Shown: positions 33,730-43,473, numbered from the stretch's first letter. The stretch: DNA of 56,909 bases from Fidelibacterota bacterium (GCA_018674655.1 JABGZQ010000104.1:1-56909); one strand, 5' to 3'. Notes: generated from the sequence alone by a model not told the origin. Translations and numbers: made by a program.

Positions 33730-34410
33730 ATGAGTAAAACCGATCATCTACGCAATGTTCCTATATTTACAGACCTCTCAGATTCTGATTTAACAAAGAT
33801 CTCCACCAAAATGGTTTCTCGAGAATACGAAAAAGGACAAATTATTCTGTTAGAGGAAAGTATGGGAGAAACATTTTTTATTATCACAAGAGGTACCGTG
33901 AAAGTCACCCGGTTGAGTGACGATGGAAGGGAAGTAATCCTAGCCATGTTAGGGGAAAGTGACTTTTTTGGCGAAATGTCTTTATTGGATGGCGAAGGTC
34001 GGTCGGCAAATATTGTTGCGAACGAGAATGCAGAAGTCATGACTTTATCCAGACGAGATTTTCTCGAGTGTTTAGAATCATATCCAAAAATTGCAATTGC
34101 ACTATTAGAAGAACTGGCGGTTCGACTGCGAAAAAGCGACCAGCAAATTGAAAGTCTGTCCTTGAGCGATTCTGAACAGCGTATCGGAATTACACTTATA
34201 CGATTAGCCGAAGAACGGGGTACTATTAAACGTGGGAATGTCATCGTTCACAACTTGCCGTTTCAACAAGATATTGCGAATATGGCGGGTACATCCAGAG
34301 AAACAGTTTCACGGACCTTAAAATTACTAGAAGACAAAAAATTGGTCAAACGGGATGGAAGCGATATTACAATCTATAATTTTAGTGCTTTCCAAGAATC
34401 TTTCTCATAA
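33730..34410 (+). CDS. Crp/Fnr family transcriptional regulator
   Basis: 226 residues. The N-terminal cyclic-nucleotide-binding domain (about 10-125) has GETFFIITRGTVKVTRL and FGEMSLLDGEGRSANI, close to the phosphate-binding cassette of cAMP-binding members (Glu82, Arg91 present). A dimer helix (about 125-150) leads to a winged helix-turn-helix with DIANMAGTSRETVSRTLKLLE. The recognition helix RETVSR is CRP-like, not FNR-like. There is no cluster of Cys residues, so an oxygen-sensing Fe-S centre is unlikely. Probably autoregulated through the palindrome just upstream. Ligand and regulon unknown. Confidence 0.94.
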   Translation: MSKTDHLRNVPIFTDLSDSDLTKISTKMVSREYEKGQIILLEESMGETFFIITRGTVKVTRLSDDGREVILAMLGESDFFGEMSLLDGEGRSANIVANENAEVMTLSRRDFLECLESYPKIAIALLEELAVRLRKSDQQIESLSLSDSEQRIGITLIRLAEERGTIKRGNVIVHNLPFQQDIANMAGTSRETVSRTLKLLEDKKLVKRDGSDITIYNFSAFQESFS

Positions 34411-34425
34411 AATAAACTATACAAA

Positions 34426-35373
34426 ATGATCATGGACTCCGATACGCTGGATCGCATTCGGTCGAACGATCATCGTGCCCTTTCAAGAGTAATCAGCCAA
34501 ATTGAAAATAACGGTGATATTCCCGATGCTTTTTTTAAGCACCTTCATGGTACTGAAAATGAGGCATTAAGAATTGGAATTACAGGTCCCCCTGGTGCAG
34601 GAAAAAGTACTTTGACCAATTTACTCATTCAGCAATTTATTGACGATGGAAAAAGTGTAGGCGTTGTGGCTGTCGATCCAACCAGTCCATTTACCGGTGG
34701 TGCCCTGTTAGGTGATCGTGTACGGATGAATAATTATATGTGGGACAATAATGTATTTATCCGAAGTATGGGATCTCAGGGTGATTTGGGTGGATTAGCG
34801 AGAAAAACGCAGGATGTTGGGGATGTTCTCTCCGCAAGTGGCAAAGATGTGATTATTATAGAAACGGTGGGTGTGGGGCAAGGAGAGCATGATATAGCCA
34901 AAGCCGTTGATTTAACTTTGGTCGTTCTGGTGCCTGAATCCGGTGATGAAATTCAACTTATGAAAGCAGGCCTTATTGAAATAGGTGATATATTTTCTAT
35001 TAATAAATCGGATCGAGAAGGATCCAATCGATTGGCTCAAAACTTAAAAACGATACTTCATACATTTTCAAAAAAGGGAAAATTGGAGCCACCGGTTTTT
35101 AATACAGCTGCCGATCGAAATGATGGTGTAGATGAACTCTATAAAGCAATGGTCCAATTAACCCATGTTATGAAAAATAATGGGGTAATGACCCAGAAGC
35201 AGTTGGCCAGACATAAAAACAGAGTTCATCATTTAATTCAGGATAGACTCTTAAAAAAGTTTTGGACGCAGAAAAAATTAGCAGAATTGGAATTGTCCAT
35301 CAATAGTTTAGAATCCACTCAATCCTCACCTCACGAAGTGGCGAGTTATTTATTGAAGGAAGCCCATGGCTAA
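34426..35373 (+). CDS. meaB: MeaB/ArgK-family G3E GTPase
   Basis: 315 residues. Walker A GPPGAGKSTL (about 50-58), DPTSPFTGGALLGDRVRM switch region and the IIIETVGVGQGEHDI motif identify the MeaB/ArgK group, which protects and reloads B12-dependent acyl-CoA mutases. The GTP-specificity motif is NKSDREG. No methylmalonyl-CoA mutase gene lies in the window. A second ATG six bases later is possible. Overlaps tatC by eight bases. Confidence 0.93.
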   Translation: MIMDSDTLDRIRSNDHRALSRVISQIENNGDIPDAFFKHLHGTENEALRIGITGPPGAGKSTLTNLLIQQFIDDGKSVGVVAVDPTSPFTGGALLGDRVRMNNYMWDNNVFIRSMGSQGDLGGLARKTQDVGDVLSASGKDVIIIETVGVGQGEHDIAKAVDLTLVVLVPESGDEIQLMKAGLIEIGDIFSINKSDREGSNRLAQNLKTILHTFSKKGKLEPPVFNTAADRNDGVDELYKAMVQLTHVMKNNGVMTQKQLARHKNRVHHLIQDRLLKKFWTQKKLAELELSINSLESTQSSPHEVASYLLKEAHG

Positions 35374-36094
35374 AGGACCAAACACGATGCCATTTTTAGA
35401 TCATTTAGAAGAATTACGCTGGCGGCTTGTCAAGTCTTTGGGTTCAATTTTATTGGGGGCTGCAATTACCTTTTTCTTTATTGATTCCCTTATAGACCTC
35501 CTTATCAGGCCCACACGAAATTTATCGACACCAATGGATTTACAGGTGTTGAAAGTGCAAGGCATGTTTATGATAAAGTGGGGAATCGCTATGATCGGTG
35601 GTGTGGTTCTCGCTATTCCTGTTTTAACATATCAGTTATGGAAATTTATTGCCCCGGGTCTCTATTTAAATGAAAAGAAATATGCAGTTCCTTTAATTGT
35701 CTTTACCTATTTATCATTTCTAATTGGATTGATATTCGCATACATGGTTATGATTCCTTTCTCTCTAGAGTTTTTTACTTCAGTGGGGATGACGGAAATT
35801 GACAATAATTTTTCCATTAATTATTATTTTAATTTCATCACTTGGCTAATGATTGGAAGTGGTTTCATTTTTGAACTACCCGTTTTGGTGTTCATTTTAT
35901 CTGTTATCGGTTTATTAACGCCGGCTTTCATGAGCCATTACCGACGTCATGCCTTTGTCGTTATTTTAGTTTTAAGTGCTTTTATAACACCACCCGATCC
36001 CGTCAGTCTCATTTTAATGTCCATCCCTTTATTGGGTTTATACGAATTGAGTATTGGTGTGAGTTGGCTGGTAAATCGAAAAAAATCTGGGTAA
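35366..36094 (+). CDS. tatC: Sec-independent protein translocase TatC
   Basis: 242 residues with six transmembrane helices. TatC is the receptor for twin-arginine signal peptides. Family features: N-terminal MPFLDHLEELRWRL, the Pro-rich periplasmic loop PGLYLNEKKYAVP, and FITPPDPVSL near the C-terminus. Its start overlaps the end of meaB. No tatA or tatB is adjacent. Confidence 0.96.
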   Translation: MAKGPNTMPFLDHLEELRWRLVKSLGSILLGAAITFFFIDSLIDLLIRPTRNLSTPMDLQVLKVQGMFMIKWGIAMIGGVVLAIPVLTYQLWKFIAPGLYLNEKKYAVPLIVFTYLSFLIGLIFAYMVMIPFSLEFFTSVGMTEIDNNFSINYYFNFITWLMIGSGFIFELPVLVFILSVIGLLTPAFMSHYRRHAFVVILVLSAFITPPDPVSLILMSIPLLGLYELSIGVSWLVNRKKSG

Positions 36095-36103
36095 TTTCCA
36101 CCT

Positions 36104-37093
36104 GTGAAACAAGAACTTAAAACACTAAAAATCATCACTAAGCCCATATTCGAGGATATTAAACTATTTGAAGAGGAATTTCGAAATGCGCTTCGTTCAG
36201 AAGTTCGGTTAATCAATCTCGTTGGAAAATATATTATTCGCCATAAAGGGAAGCATATTCGGCCGGTTTTAACCATTTTGGCTTCTCGAGTTTGTAGCCA
36301 ACCTACGGTGAATAGCTATCGCGCGGCAGCCATGATTGAATTACTTCACTTGGCCACGCTCATCCACGATGATGTAGTAGACGAGGCAGAAAAACGCCGT
36401 GGATTTCCTTCAATTAATCGAATATGGAAGAATAAAATAGCCGTACTTATGGGCGATTTTATTTTAAGCAAAACACTGATCAATATGGTGGGCCTTAAAG
36501 ATTTTGCTGCATTACAGCTTATTGCAGATACAGCGGAAAAACTGGCAGCAGGGGAAATCCTACAAGTCGAAAAAGCATTAACAAGATCAATGACAGAGGA
36601 TGTCTATTATGATATGATTTATCAAAAAACAGCATCACTTATGTCCACCAGTTGTGAATTGGGTGCCATTACATCTACGGGTAAAGACAAAGATCGAAAA
36701 GCCATGGTTACATACGGTACAAAATTTGGTATGGCCTTTCAACTGAAGGATGATTTATTTGATTTATTGGGTAGCGAGAATCAAACTGGGAAGGATATAG
36801 GTGCAGACGTGAAACGAAATATGATGACCTTGCCCTTAATCCACTCTTATGAAAACCTTTCAAAAGCTGAAACACGTCAAGTTAAAAAAATATTAGGTCT
36901 TAAAAAGAAAACAAATGCCGACTTGAATGATATAAAAACAATTGTAGACGGCGCTGGTGGATTTAATTATGCGGAACAAAAAATTGAGGAATTTAATCAC
37001 CAGGCATTGGATGCCATTTCACCATATCCGGATTCGCCCTATAAACAATCCATGGTGGATTTGATTAGTTTTAACGCTCAGCGTACAGGGTAA
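36104..37093 (+). CDS. Polyprenyl diphosphate synthase (octaprenyl type)
   Basis: 329 residues from a GTG start, no Shine-Dalgarno. The two Asp-rich metal/diphosphate motifs are LIHDDVVDEAEKRRG (about 87-92) and FQLKDDLFDLLG (about 215), with GKHIRPVLTILA ahead of the first. This is the IspB/HepT/IspA-like trans-prenyltransferase family, extending IPP chains for quinones or other lipids. Chain length cannot be read with confidence. It uses precursors from the MEP pathway represented by ispG at 6182. Confidence 0.93.
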   Translation: MKQELKTLKIITKPIFEDIKLFEEEFRNALRSEVRLINLVGKYIIRHKGKHIRPVLTILASRVCSQPTVNSYRAAAMIELLHLATLIHDDVVDEAEKRRGFPSINRIWKNKIAVLMGDFILSKTLINMVGLKDFAALQLIADTAEKLAAGEILQVEKALTRSMTEDVYYDMIYQKTASLMSTSCELGAITSTGKDKDRKAMVTYGTKFGMAFQLKDDLFDLLGSENQTGKDIGADVKRNMMTLPLIHSYENLSKAETRQVKKILGLKKKTNADLNDIKTIVDGAGGFNYAEQKIEEFNHQALDAISPYPDSPYKQSMVDLISFNAQRTG

Positions 37094-37098
37094 CCGTC

Positions 37099-38127
37099 AT
37101 GTCTGACCCACGGACCATTCTGGTCCTTAGATTTAGCTCAATCGGAGATATTGTTCATACAACATCAGTAATCGGTACTTTAAAAAAGTATTTACCCAAA
37201 TCGAAAATTGATTTTATGACGTTATCTAAATTCGCGCCCCTCTTGGAAGGGCATCCATTTATCAATAAAATTCACGCTGTTGACATTGATGGTGGATATA
37301 GACAATTACGTCAAACTGGATTTGAAATGGAAATGATGAATTATGATTTGGCCATAGACCTTCATAGTACAACTCGATCTCAAATTATACGTCGTGGATT
37401 TATTTCAACAAAACATGTACATATCAAAAAACCACGCTGGAACCGGTTTAAATTATTTGCCTTTCATAAAAATGACTTCTCTAAAAAATTTACAGTCCGA
37501 ACTTGGCTCCATGAGCCAATAATAGAATTACTACCTGAAAACTTTAATATTGAGCCTTCCAAATTACTTGTTTCGCAAGCTGAAAAAAACGGCGTACTGG
37601 AATTATTAGCCAATGCCGGCTTGCATGGAAAATATTTTGTAGTCACGCCTGGTGCAGCATGGGCGCAAAAGCGATGGAAAGCTGAGCAATATGCGCAAGT
37701 TATTGACCAATGTGCAACGTTGTACAATACGCAAGCCGTTCTGATTGGGGGTAATGGAGATGATATTTGTACCATGATTAAAAATCATGCAGATTCCAAG
37801 GTGGTTGATTACCATGGAAAAACAAATTTACGTGAATCGTTGGCTATTGTCAGTCAAGCTGAATTTGTTCTTGGTAGTGATACGGGATTTCTCCATGCAG
37901 GCGAAGCATTGGATATCCCTGTGGTTACCTTATTGGGGCCAACAGGAAGAGAAACAGGGGCGGGTGTATTTTTAGATGATTCTCAAGTGGTCGAAAAACA
38001 AGATTTATGGTGTAGGCCCTGCTCTCAAAATGGGAGTTTTCCTTGCTATCGAAAAGAACAGTTCTGTATGAATGGGATTGAAGCAGATCAGGTTTTAACC
38101 GCTATTTATAGTCTTGGGATATCATGA
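37099..38127 (+). CDS. Glycosyltransferase family 9 (LPS heptosyltransferase-like)
   Basis: 342 residues, GT-B fold. N-terminal ILVLRFSSIGDIVHTTSVI is the ADP-heptose transferase signature; later PGAAWAQKRWKAEQYA and GSDTGFLHAGEALDIPVVTLLGP form the nucleotide-sugar site. Likely adds heptose or a related sugar to the LPS inner core. It overlaps waaA by four bases, supporting a core-assembly role. Confidence 0.92.
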   Translation: MSDPRTILVLRFSSIGDIVHTTSVIGTLKKYLPKSKIDFMTLSKFAPLLEGHPFINKIHAVDIDGGYRQLRQTGFEMEMMNYDLAIDLHSTTRSQIIRRGFISTKHVHIKKPRWNRFKLFAFHKNDFSKKFTVRTWLHEPIIELLPENFNIEPSKLLVSQAEKNGVLELLANAGLHGKYFVVTPGAAWAQKRWKAEQYAQVIDQCATLYNTQAVLIGGNGDDICTMIKNHADSKVVDYHGKTNLRESLAIVSQAEFVLGSDTGFLHAGEALDIPVVTLLGPTGRETGAGVFLDDSQVVEKQDLWCRPCSQNGSFPCYRKEQFCMNGIEADQVLTAIYSLGIS

Positions 38128-39401
38128 TATTTTGGAAAATTATATATAATATTATTCTATTCCCATCAATCCTGATATTTGGAATTGTGGGGTCCATATT
38201 TAATTCAAAGCTTAGAAATGGCATGTTCGGGCGTTTACAAACATTTGGAACATTAAAATCATTTATGGATCGGATTGGACCGGGGAAAACTATTTATTGG
38301 TTTCATGCAGCTTCTCATGGTGAATTTGAGCAGGTAAAACCCGTTTTGGCTGGGTTAAAAGAAGTGGAACCTCATTCATTGGCCATTGTGAGTTTTTTCT
38401 CCCCATCTGGGTTTAAAAATGTCAATGATAAACATATTGATTGTAAAGTGTATTTGCCAATTGATTTACCCTGGGTCGTACATAAATGTTTTAAAATTGT
38501 TCAACCAAAGAAGCTCATTCTCGCTGCCTATGATGTTTGGCCTAATTTAATTTGGACGGCGAAATCTATGGAAATCCACTCTGCATTATTCGCCGCAAGA
38601 TTTTCAGAGAATACCACAAAGTTATATCCCGGTGTACGAAACTTTTATCGAAATGTATATGGATGTTTTTCCGCTATTTATACTATTTCTACTCAAGATC
38701 ATGAACGGTTACTACACATTCTTTATCCCACAGGTCAACCGATTGTACGTGTTTTGGGAAATCCCAGATATGACCAAGTAAAACAGAAATCCGATAAATT
38801 TACAGCGGAAAGAACAGAATCAGTATTATTACGTCCAAAACGTCTATTAATGGGTAGCATTCATGCCGAAGATGAGCAAGTAATAGCGAGCTCTACTGTA
38901 AGCCTTTTGAATGATATTAAAGATTTATTACTTATATGGGTACCCCACGAACCGACAGAAAGAAATGTGGCGGCAGCTGAATCGTTTTTTCAAAGCCATA
39001 ACTTTACTACGGCCAGATTGGGATATAAAAACCCAAATCAATTGGACGCCCGAGTTATTATTGTAGATACCATTGGGCGGTTGTCTCAATTATATTGGGA
39101 TGGTCAGATTGCTTATATTGGTGGTGGATTTTCAACTGGTGTGCATAATGTTATGGAACCAGCCATTGCACGACTTCCTGTATTCTTTGGTCCGAAATAT
39201 ATGAATTTTATTGAAGCAGAAGAATTAATCGCCGATGGTGGTGGATTCTCAATTGATTCGGGAACGGATTTCTATATTGGCATTAAACAGTTATTTGAAG
39301 ATCGTAATGGTTTTCTAAAAGCAAGTTATGCTGCTACGAATGTGATCCATCGAAATTTGGGTTCAGCAACAAGGGTTGTGCGTAATTTGATTCATGACTG
39401 A
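38124..39401 (+). CDS. waaA: 3-deoxy-D-manno-octulosonic acid transferase
   Basis: 425 residues, normal WaaA (KdtA) size. It starts with a membrane-anchor helix (about 4-24), then WFHAASHGEFEQVKPVL with the catalytic Glu, GSIHAEDEQVI, and YIGGGFSTGVHNVMEPA of the CMP-Kdo site. It transfers Kdo from CMP-Kdo to lipid A precursor at the inner membrane. Overlaps GT9 upstream by four bases and the ABC ATPase downstream by eight. Confidence 0.96.
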   Translation: MIFWKIIYNIILFPSILIFGIVGSIFNSKLRNGMFGRLQTFGTLKSFMDRIGPGKTIYWFHAASHGEFEQVKPVLAGLKEVEPHSLAIVSFFSPSGFKNVNDKHIDCKVYLPIDLPWVVHKCFKIVQPKKLILAAYDVWPNLIWTAKSMEIHSALFAARFSENTTKLYPGVRNFYRNVYGCFSAIYTISTQDHERLLHILYPTGQPIVRVLGNPRYDQVKQKSDKFTAERTESVLLRPKRLLMGSIHAEDEQVIASSTVSLLNDIKDLLLIWVPHEPTERNVAAAESFFQSHNFTTARLGYKNPNQLDARVIIVDTIGRLSQLYWDGQIAYIGGGFSTGVHNVMEPAIARLPVFFGPKYMNFIEAEELIADGGGFSIDSGTDFYIGIKQLFEDRNGFLKASYAATNVIHRNLGSATRVVRNLIHD

Positions 39402-40710
39402 TTCAATCTCCTTTAAACTGAATTTTCAAAAATTTAACCATTCTGCAGTCCATTCTTTTTCAGAGGGCCTTCATGTTATTTATGGAGAAAGTGGCAGTGG
39501 TAAAACCCAATTTATTCGCGGTTTAACTGGGTTCAAATCTGATGGAGAACCGAACTTTACCTTTAATGATATTGGTATTCCGAATGCTATTCAAATTGTA
39601 TTTCAAAACCCTGAAAACCAGATTTTATCCCATACGCTTGAATCTGAATTGGCCTTTGCCCCAGAAAATCAATTTTCCGATACCAAAATTCTTCAGCAAA
39701 AACTCGGGGCGTTGAAAAATGAATTGCCCATGATACATGATTGGCATCGCCATCCAGCAACATTGAGTGGCGGTGAAATGGAGATGTTAAACCTTGTGAC
39801 CGCTTTCAGTACCGATCCGGATGCCATATTTATTGATGATGGACTTTCATTCCTAAATGAAAATTCAAAGCACGAGTGGATAAAATGGATGCGGAAGAAA
39901 ATATCAGATAAACAGACTGTATTGTGGTTTACATCTGATCCTGCTGATTTATTATATGGTGACACCCAATGGGAATTGAGCCTGTCTGGGTTGAAAACTG
40001 TGGATCAAGATTTCGGTAAAATTGATTACAACTATACTCACCCACCAGGGAAATTGACTTTATCGTTTAACGAGGTTGCATTTTCTTACAAGGGCAGTAA
40101 GACGCCCACTTTAGATTGTAGTTCATGGACTATTGATTGTGCCCGTTCCATTGGGTTGATTGGGAAAAACGGAAGTGGGAAAACTACAATTTCAAAAATA
40201 ATTAGTGGCGTAATGGATCCAGACCAAGGGAATATTGATTTATTATTGGATGGCAAAGCGCCCCGAGTCGCTGCATTGGATCAATTCCCCGAACGAATGT
40301 TAGGCCCTGACACGTTGGGATCTCTCATGACAGAATTAATTGTGAATCAAAAAATGAATCCAAGATTGGTGAATCAATGTATTAACCGTCTTCATTCATA
40401 TCAAATAAATTGGGATTTAATGAAAGATCAATCTGCATTGGACATCCCATGGTCAAACTTGCGAATGGCATTGATTATTATCCTAGCCCATTGCGATTTT
40501 GATGTCTTAATATTAGATGAACCAACCTTTGGACTTGGTTCGAATCAAAAGCTAATTTTGAGTCGCTTTTTTACGGAGATGTTAACCCATAAACATTTGA
40601 TTCTTATCTCTCATGATAAACAGTTTGTATCGGCGCATTGCGATTTTGTTTATGATTTAGATACTTTATCTGTTATGGAAAATAATTATATACTAAAACA
40701 TGTCAAATAA
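39394..40710 (+). CDS. Fused twin-domain ABC ATPase with asymmetric ATP sites
   Basis: 438 residues with two nucleotide-binding domains and no membrane segment. NBD1: Walker A GESGSGKTQF (about 32), signature LSGGEMEM, Walker B IFIDDGLSF, in which the catalytic Glu is Asp. NBD2: Walker A GKNGSGKTTI (about 255), no recognisable LSGGQ (the position reads IPWSNLRM), Walker B LILDEPTFGLG and ISHDKQF H-loop. Combining NBD2 Walker sites with the NBD1 signature gives one canonical site; the other is degenerate. The architecture resembles energy-coupling (EcfA/CbiO-like) modules. No permease gene is next to it. Confidence 0.88.
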   Translation: MTDSISFKLNFQKFNHSAVHSFSEGLHVIYGESGSGKTQFIRGLTGFKSDGEPNFTFNDIGIPNAIQIVFQNPENQILSHTLESELAFAPENQFSDTKILQQKLGALKNELPMIHDWHRHPATLSGGEMEMLNLVTAFSTDPDAIFIDDGLSFLNENSKHEWIKWMRKKISDKQTVLWFTSDPADLLYGDTQWELSLSGLKTVDQDFGKIDYNYTHPPGKLTLSFNEVAFSYKGSKTPTLDCSSWTIDCARSIGLIGKNGSGKTTISKIISGVMDPDQGNIDLLLDGKAPRVAALDQFPERMLGPDTLGSLMTELIVNQKMNPRLVNQCINRLHSYQINWDLMKDQSALDIPWSNLRMALIIILAHCDFDVLILDEPTFGLGSNQKLILSRFFTEMLTHKHLILISHDKQFVSAHCDFVYDLDTLSVMENNYILKHVK

Positions 40711-41263
40711 ACCAAAAATCACAGATCCCACCCGCATTCTAACTGTGGCCAATATGATAAGCCTGGGCCGGGCACTATTGGCTGTTCCCATCATTTATAC
40801 CTTACGAGATCCAGCCATGGGTACCATTACATTTTTATTGGTGGTCTTGGCAGTGTTGTCGGATACCTTAGATGGTTGGTTCGCTCGTAAAGCCAATGAG
40901 GTTACCCATTTTGGGAAATGGTTAGATCCCATCGCCGACTTCGCCTGTATTATATCTGTGGTAGGTTACTTAACTCTCGTGGGTCGTTTCCCGGGGTGGT
41001 TTTTTATTTTTTATATTGTTCGGTATGTGGTAATTGCCCTTCCGGCTATTTACCTATTGAATCATAGTCATTTTATTTTGAGTGCCAACTGGTGGGGTAA
41101 GTGGGCCGCAGGTATCACTGCTCTGGCATTGATGGTACATATTTGGCCATGGCAAGCGTTCCCTTGGATGCAAGAGGTGACTATTAATATTGCTGTTATT
41201 TTACTTTCGATTAGTTGGTTGAAATATATCAAAACCTTCTACACCGCATTAAAAGAGATATAA
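40700..41263 (+). CDS. CDP-alcohol phosphatidyltransferase (PgsA-like)
   Basis: 187 residues, five or six membrane helices. The catalytic signature DTLDGWFARKANEVTHFGKWLDPIAD matches D-x2-DG-x2-AR-x8-G-x3-D-x3-D exactly. Such enzymes join CDP-diacylglycerol with an alcohol, most often glycerol-3-phosphate to make phosphatidylglycerol phosphate. Head-group specificity is not visible. It overlaps the ABC ATPase gene by 11 bases and precedes ftsY by three. Confidence 0.92.
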   Translation: MSNKPKITDPTRILTVANMISLGRALLAVPIIYTLRDPAMGTITFLLVVLAVLSDTLDGWFARKANEVTHFGKWLDPIADFACIISVVGYLTLVGRFPGWFFIFYIVRYVVIALPAIYLLNHSHFILSANWWGKWAAGITALALMVHIWPWQAFPWMQEVTINIAVILLSISWLKYIKTFYTALKEI

Positions 41264-41266
41264 TCC

Positions 41267-42163
41267 ATGGCCTTCATGGGGAAAATATTCCAAGCTTTAC
41301 GGCGTACGCGAGCCACGGTTGCGGATGCATTTGATACGGTGGTGCAACGAAAGGTGAGTGTGGAATCTTTAGAGGACTTGGAAGATACATTAATTTCTAC
41401 AGATATGGGAATCGATACGGTTGAAGCTATTCTCGGTGTTGTAGAGAAAAATCGAAAAGAGGGATTTCTATCGAAAGTAGAGGATTATCTTGTATCTGCT
41501 TTACCAGAAAGCAAAGCCATACAACAAGATAAAAATTCACCCATTGCTTTACTGGTCGTGGGCGTCAATGGGACGGGTAAAACAACCTCTGCAGCTAAAT
41601 TGGCTCACTATTATAAATCAATGGGAAAAAAGGTTCTACTGGTTGCGGCAGATACGTATCGTGCAGCTGCTGTTGAGCAACTCAAGACTTGGGCGAATCG
41701 GCTTGACGTGAATATTGTGTGTAACACGCAATCTCAACAGCCATCTGCCATATTATTTGATGGATTAAATGCAGCAAAATCTCAAGGAACAGATATCGTC
41801 ATTGTTGATACAGCAGGACGACTTCATACATATAAAAACCTTATGATAGAATTGGAAAAAATGTATCGTGTGATAGAGTCCAGGTTTCCGGAATTTAAAA
41901 TTCATTCGCTAATAACATTGGATGCCAGCTTGGGGCAAAATTCATTAATACAGGCTAGAGAATTTTCAAATACAGTTCAAGTGGATGGTGCCATGCTTAC
42001 TAAAATGGATGGGACGGCCAAAGGGGGTATTGTTTTTCCATTATTCAAAGAATTAAAAATTCCTGTAAAATTTATTGGTGTGGGCGAAGATATGGACGAT
42101 TTAATCGTATTTAATCGAAATGAATATGTCCAGGGATTGCTCGGGACAACCGACGTAATATGA
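41267..42163 (+). CDS. ftsY: Signal recognition particle receptor FtsY
   Basis: 298 residues; the acidic N-terminal A domain of E. coli FtsY is absent, as in many bacteria. The NG domain shows VVGVNGTGKTTSAAKLA, DTYRAAAVEQL, IVDTAGRLHT and TKMDGTAKGG. It docks SRP (Ffh at 54946) at the membrane for co-translational insertion. A second ATG nine bases in is possible. Overlaps rimO by four bases. Confidence 0.97.
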   Translation: MAFMGKIFQALRRTRATVADAFDTVVQRKVSVESLEDLEDTLISTDMGIDTVEAILGVVEKNRKEGFLSKVEDYLVSALPESKAIQQDKNSPIALLVVGVNGTGKTTSAAKLAHYYKSMGKKVLLVAADTYRAAAVEQLKTWANRLDVNIVCNTQSQQPSAILFDGLNAAKSQGTDIVIVDTAGRLHTYKNLMIELEKMYRVIESRFPEFKIHSLITLDASLGQNSLIQAREFSNTVQVDGAMLTKMDGTAKGGIVFPLFKELKIPVKFIGVGEDMDDLIVFNRNEYVQGLLGTTDVI

Positions 42164-43455
42164 GTAACCCACAACGAAAATTAAACATGATCAGTCTTGG
42201 TTGTGCTAAAGCTTTGGTGGATTCTGAATTGCTTTTGGGTGGATTGGGAAAAGACGAATTTAAATTAACCCAAGAAGCAGAAGAAGCGGACACAATTGTT
42301 GTGAATACGTGCGGATTTTTGGATATTGCCAGAGAAGAATCGATTGAAACGATTTTACAGGCAGCGGAGCTAAAAAAATCTGGCCAATTGAAACAATTGG
42401 TAGTGATGGGATGTCTTTCTGAACGATACCCTGAAGAATTGGCGAAAGAAATTCCGGAGGTAGATCGATATTTTGGCAGTAATAACCTTAAAGAAGTAAT
42501 GTCTTTTTTAACGGGAAAAGATTATTCAAAAGACGATCCATTATTCTACCGATCTTTATTAACTCCCAGTCATTATGCCTACCTGAAAATTGCAGAAGGA
42601 TGTGATAATGGATGTTCTTTCTGCAGTATTCCCATCATGCGGGGGCTTCAAAAAAGTCGATCCATTGATTCTATTATGTGGGAAGCCAAAAAGTTAGTGG
42701 ATCAAGGTATAAAAGAAATGCTGGTTATTGCTCAAGATTCAACCAGTTATGGCTGGGATTTGAGTCCAAAGGTATATCTGAGTGATTTAATCAAAGAATT
42801 GGATACATTGGACATTGATTGGATTCGTCTCCATTATGCCCATCCTGCCCATTTATCGCGACGGATCATTGATGCCATGGCTAACGCAAAGAATGTTTGT
42901 CGTTATTTAGATATGCCCATTCAACATGGATCAGATAAAATATTAAAGTCCATGCGGCGGGGGCTGGGGCAGGATGGCATTCGTAAAAGAGTGAATCAAT
43001 TTAGAGATGCCATGCCTGATATTCGCATCCGAACCACGTTAATTGTGGGCTATCCGGGAGAGACAGAAAATAATTTTAAGCAACTTTACGATTTTGTTGA
43101 AGAAATGGCATTTGATCGATTGGGTGTTTTTACCTATTCAGAAGAAGAAGGTACATTGGCCGAAGCCTTAGAAGATGATATCCCCTTTGACCTAAAAAAT
43201 GAACGAAAAGCTGAAATTATGGATTTACAAGCCAATATCAGTTCAGAGAAAAATAATGCAATGATTGGTAAGGCATTAAAAGTTTTAGTAGATAAAAGTG
43301 GCGATAGTGTTTCAGTAGGACGGACGGAATATGATTCCCCGGAGATTGATAATATTGTTCATATTAAAGCATCGGTCCCTAAAGGGGAATTTGTACAGGT
43401 GAAAATAGATTCTGCTAATGAATATGAATTAATTGGCCGGCCAATTAATCATTGA
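42160..43455 (+). CDS. rimO: Ribosomal protein S12 methylthiotransferase RimO
   Basis: 431 residues. The N-terminal MTTase domain begins MISLGCAKALVDSELLLG with Cys ligands of the auxiliary cluster (also NTCGF, MGCLSERY). The radical-SAM motif is AEGCDNGCSFCSIPIMRG. A short C-terminal TRAM domain follows. It adds a methylthio group to an Asp of ribosomal protein S12. The last codons contain a 22-bp palindrome. Confidence 0.96.
   Translation: MSNPQRKLNMISLGCAKALVDSELLLGGLGKDEFKLTQEAEEADTIVVNTCGFLDIAREESIETILQAAELKKSGQLKQLVVMGCLSERYPEELAKEIPEVDRYFGSNNLKEVMSFLTGKDYSKDDPLFYRSLLTPSHYAYLKIAEGCDNGCSFCSIPIMRGLQKSRSIDSIMWEAKKLVDQGIKEMLVIAQDSTSYGWDLSPKVYLSDLIKELDTLDIDWIRLHYAHPAHLSRRIIDAMANAKNVCRYLDMPIQHGSDKILKSMRRGLGQDGIRKRVNQFRDAMPDIRIRTTLIVGYPGETENNFKQLYDFVEEMAFDRLGVFTYSEEEGTLAEALEDDIPFDLKNERKAEIMDLQANISSEKNNAMIGKALKVLVDKSGDSVSVGRTEYDSPEIDNIVHIKASVPKGEFVQVKIDSANEYELIGRPINH
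43428..43449. repeat. 22-bp perfect palindrome at the rimO 3' end
   Basis: ATTAATTGGCC followed by its exact inverse GGCCAATTAAT, covering the last codons of rimO and ending six bases before its stop codon is complete. No spacer and no T-tail, so it is not a typical terminator. The convergent gene ends 24 bp further on. Confidence 0.8.
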
Positions 43456-43473
43456 AAATAGATACATGGTTTT

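Noticed and set aside
33744-34244. 166-codon frame antisense to the Crp/Fnr gene
   Set aside because: Ser/Arg-rich shadow with low-complexity composition; the sense frame is an evident regulator.
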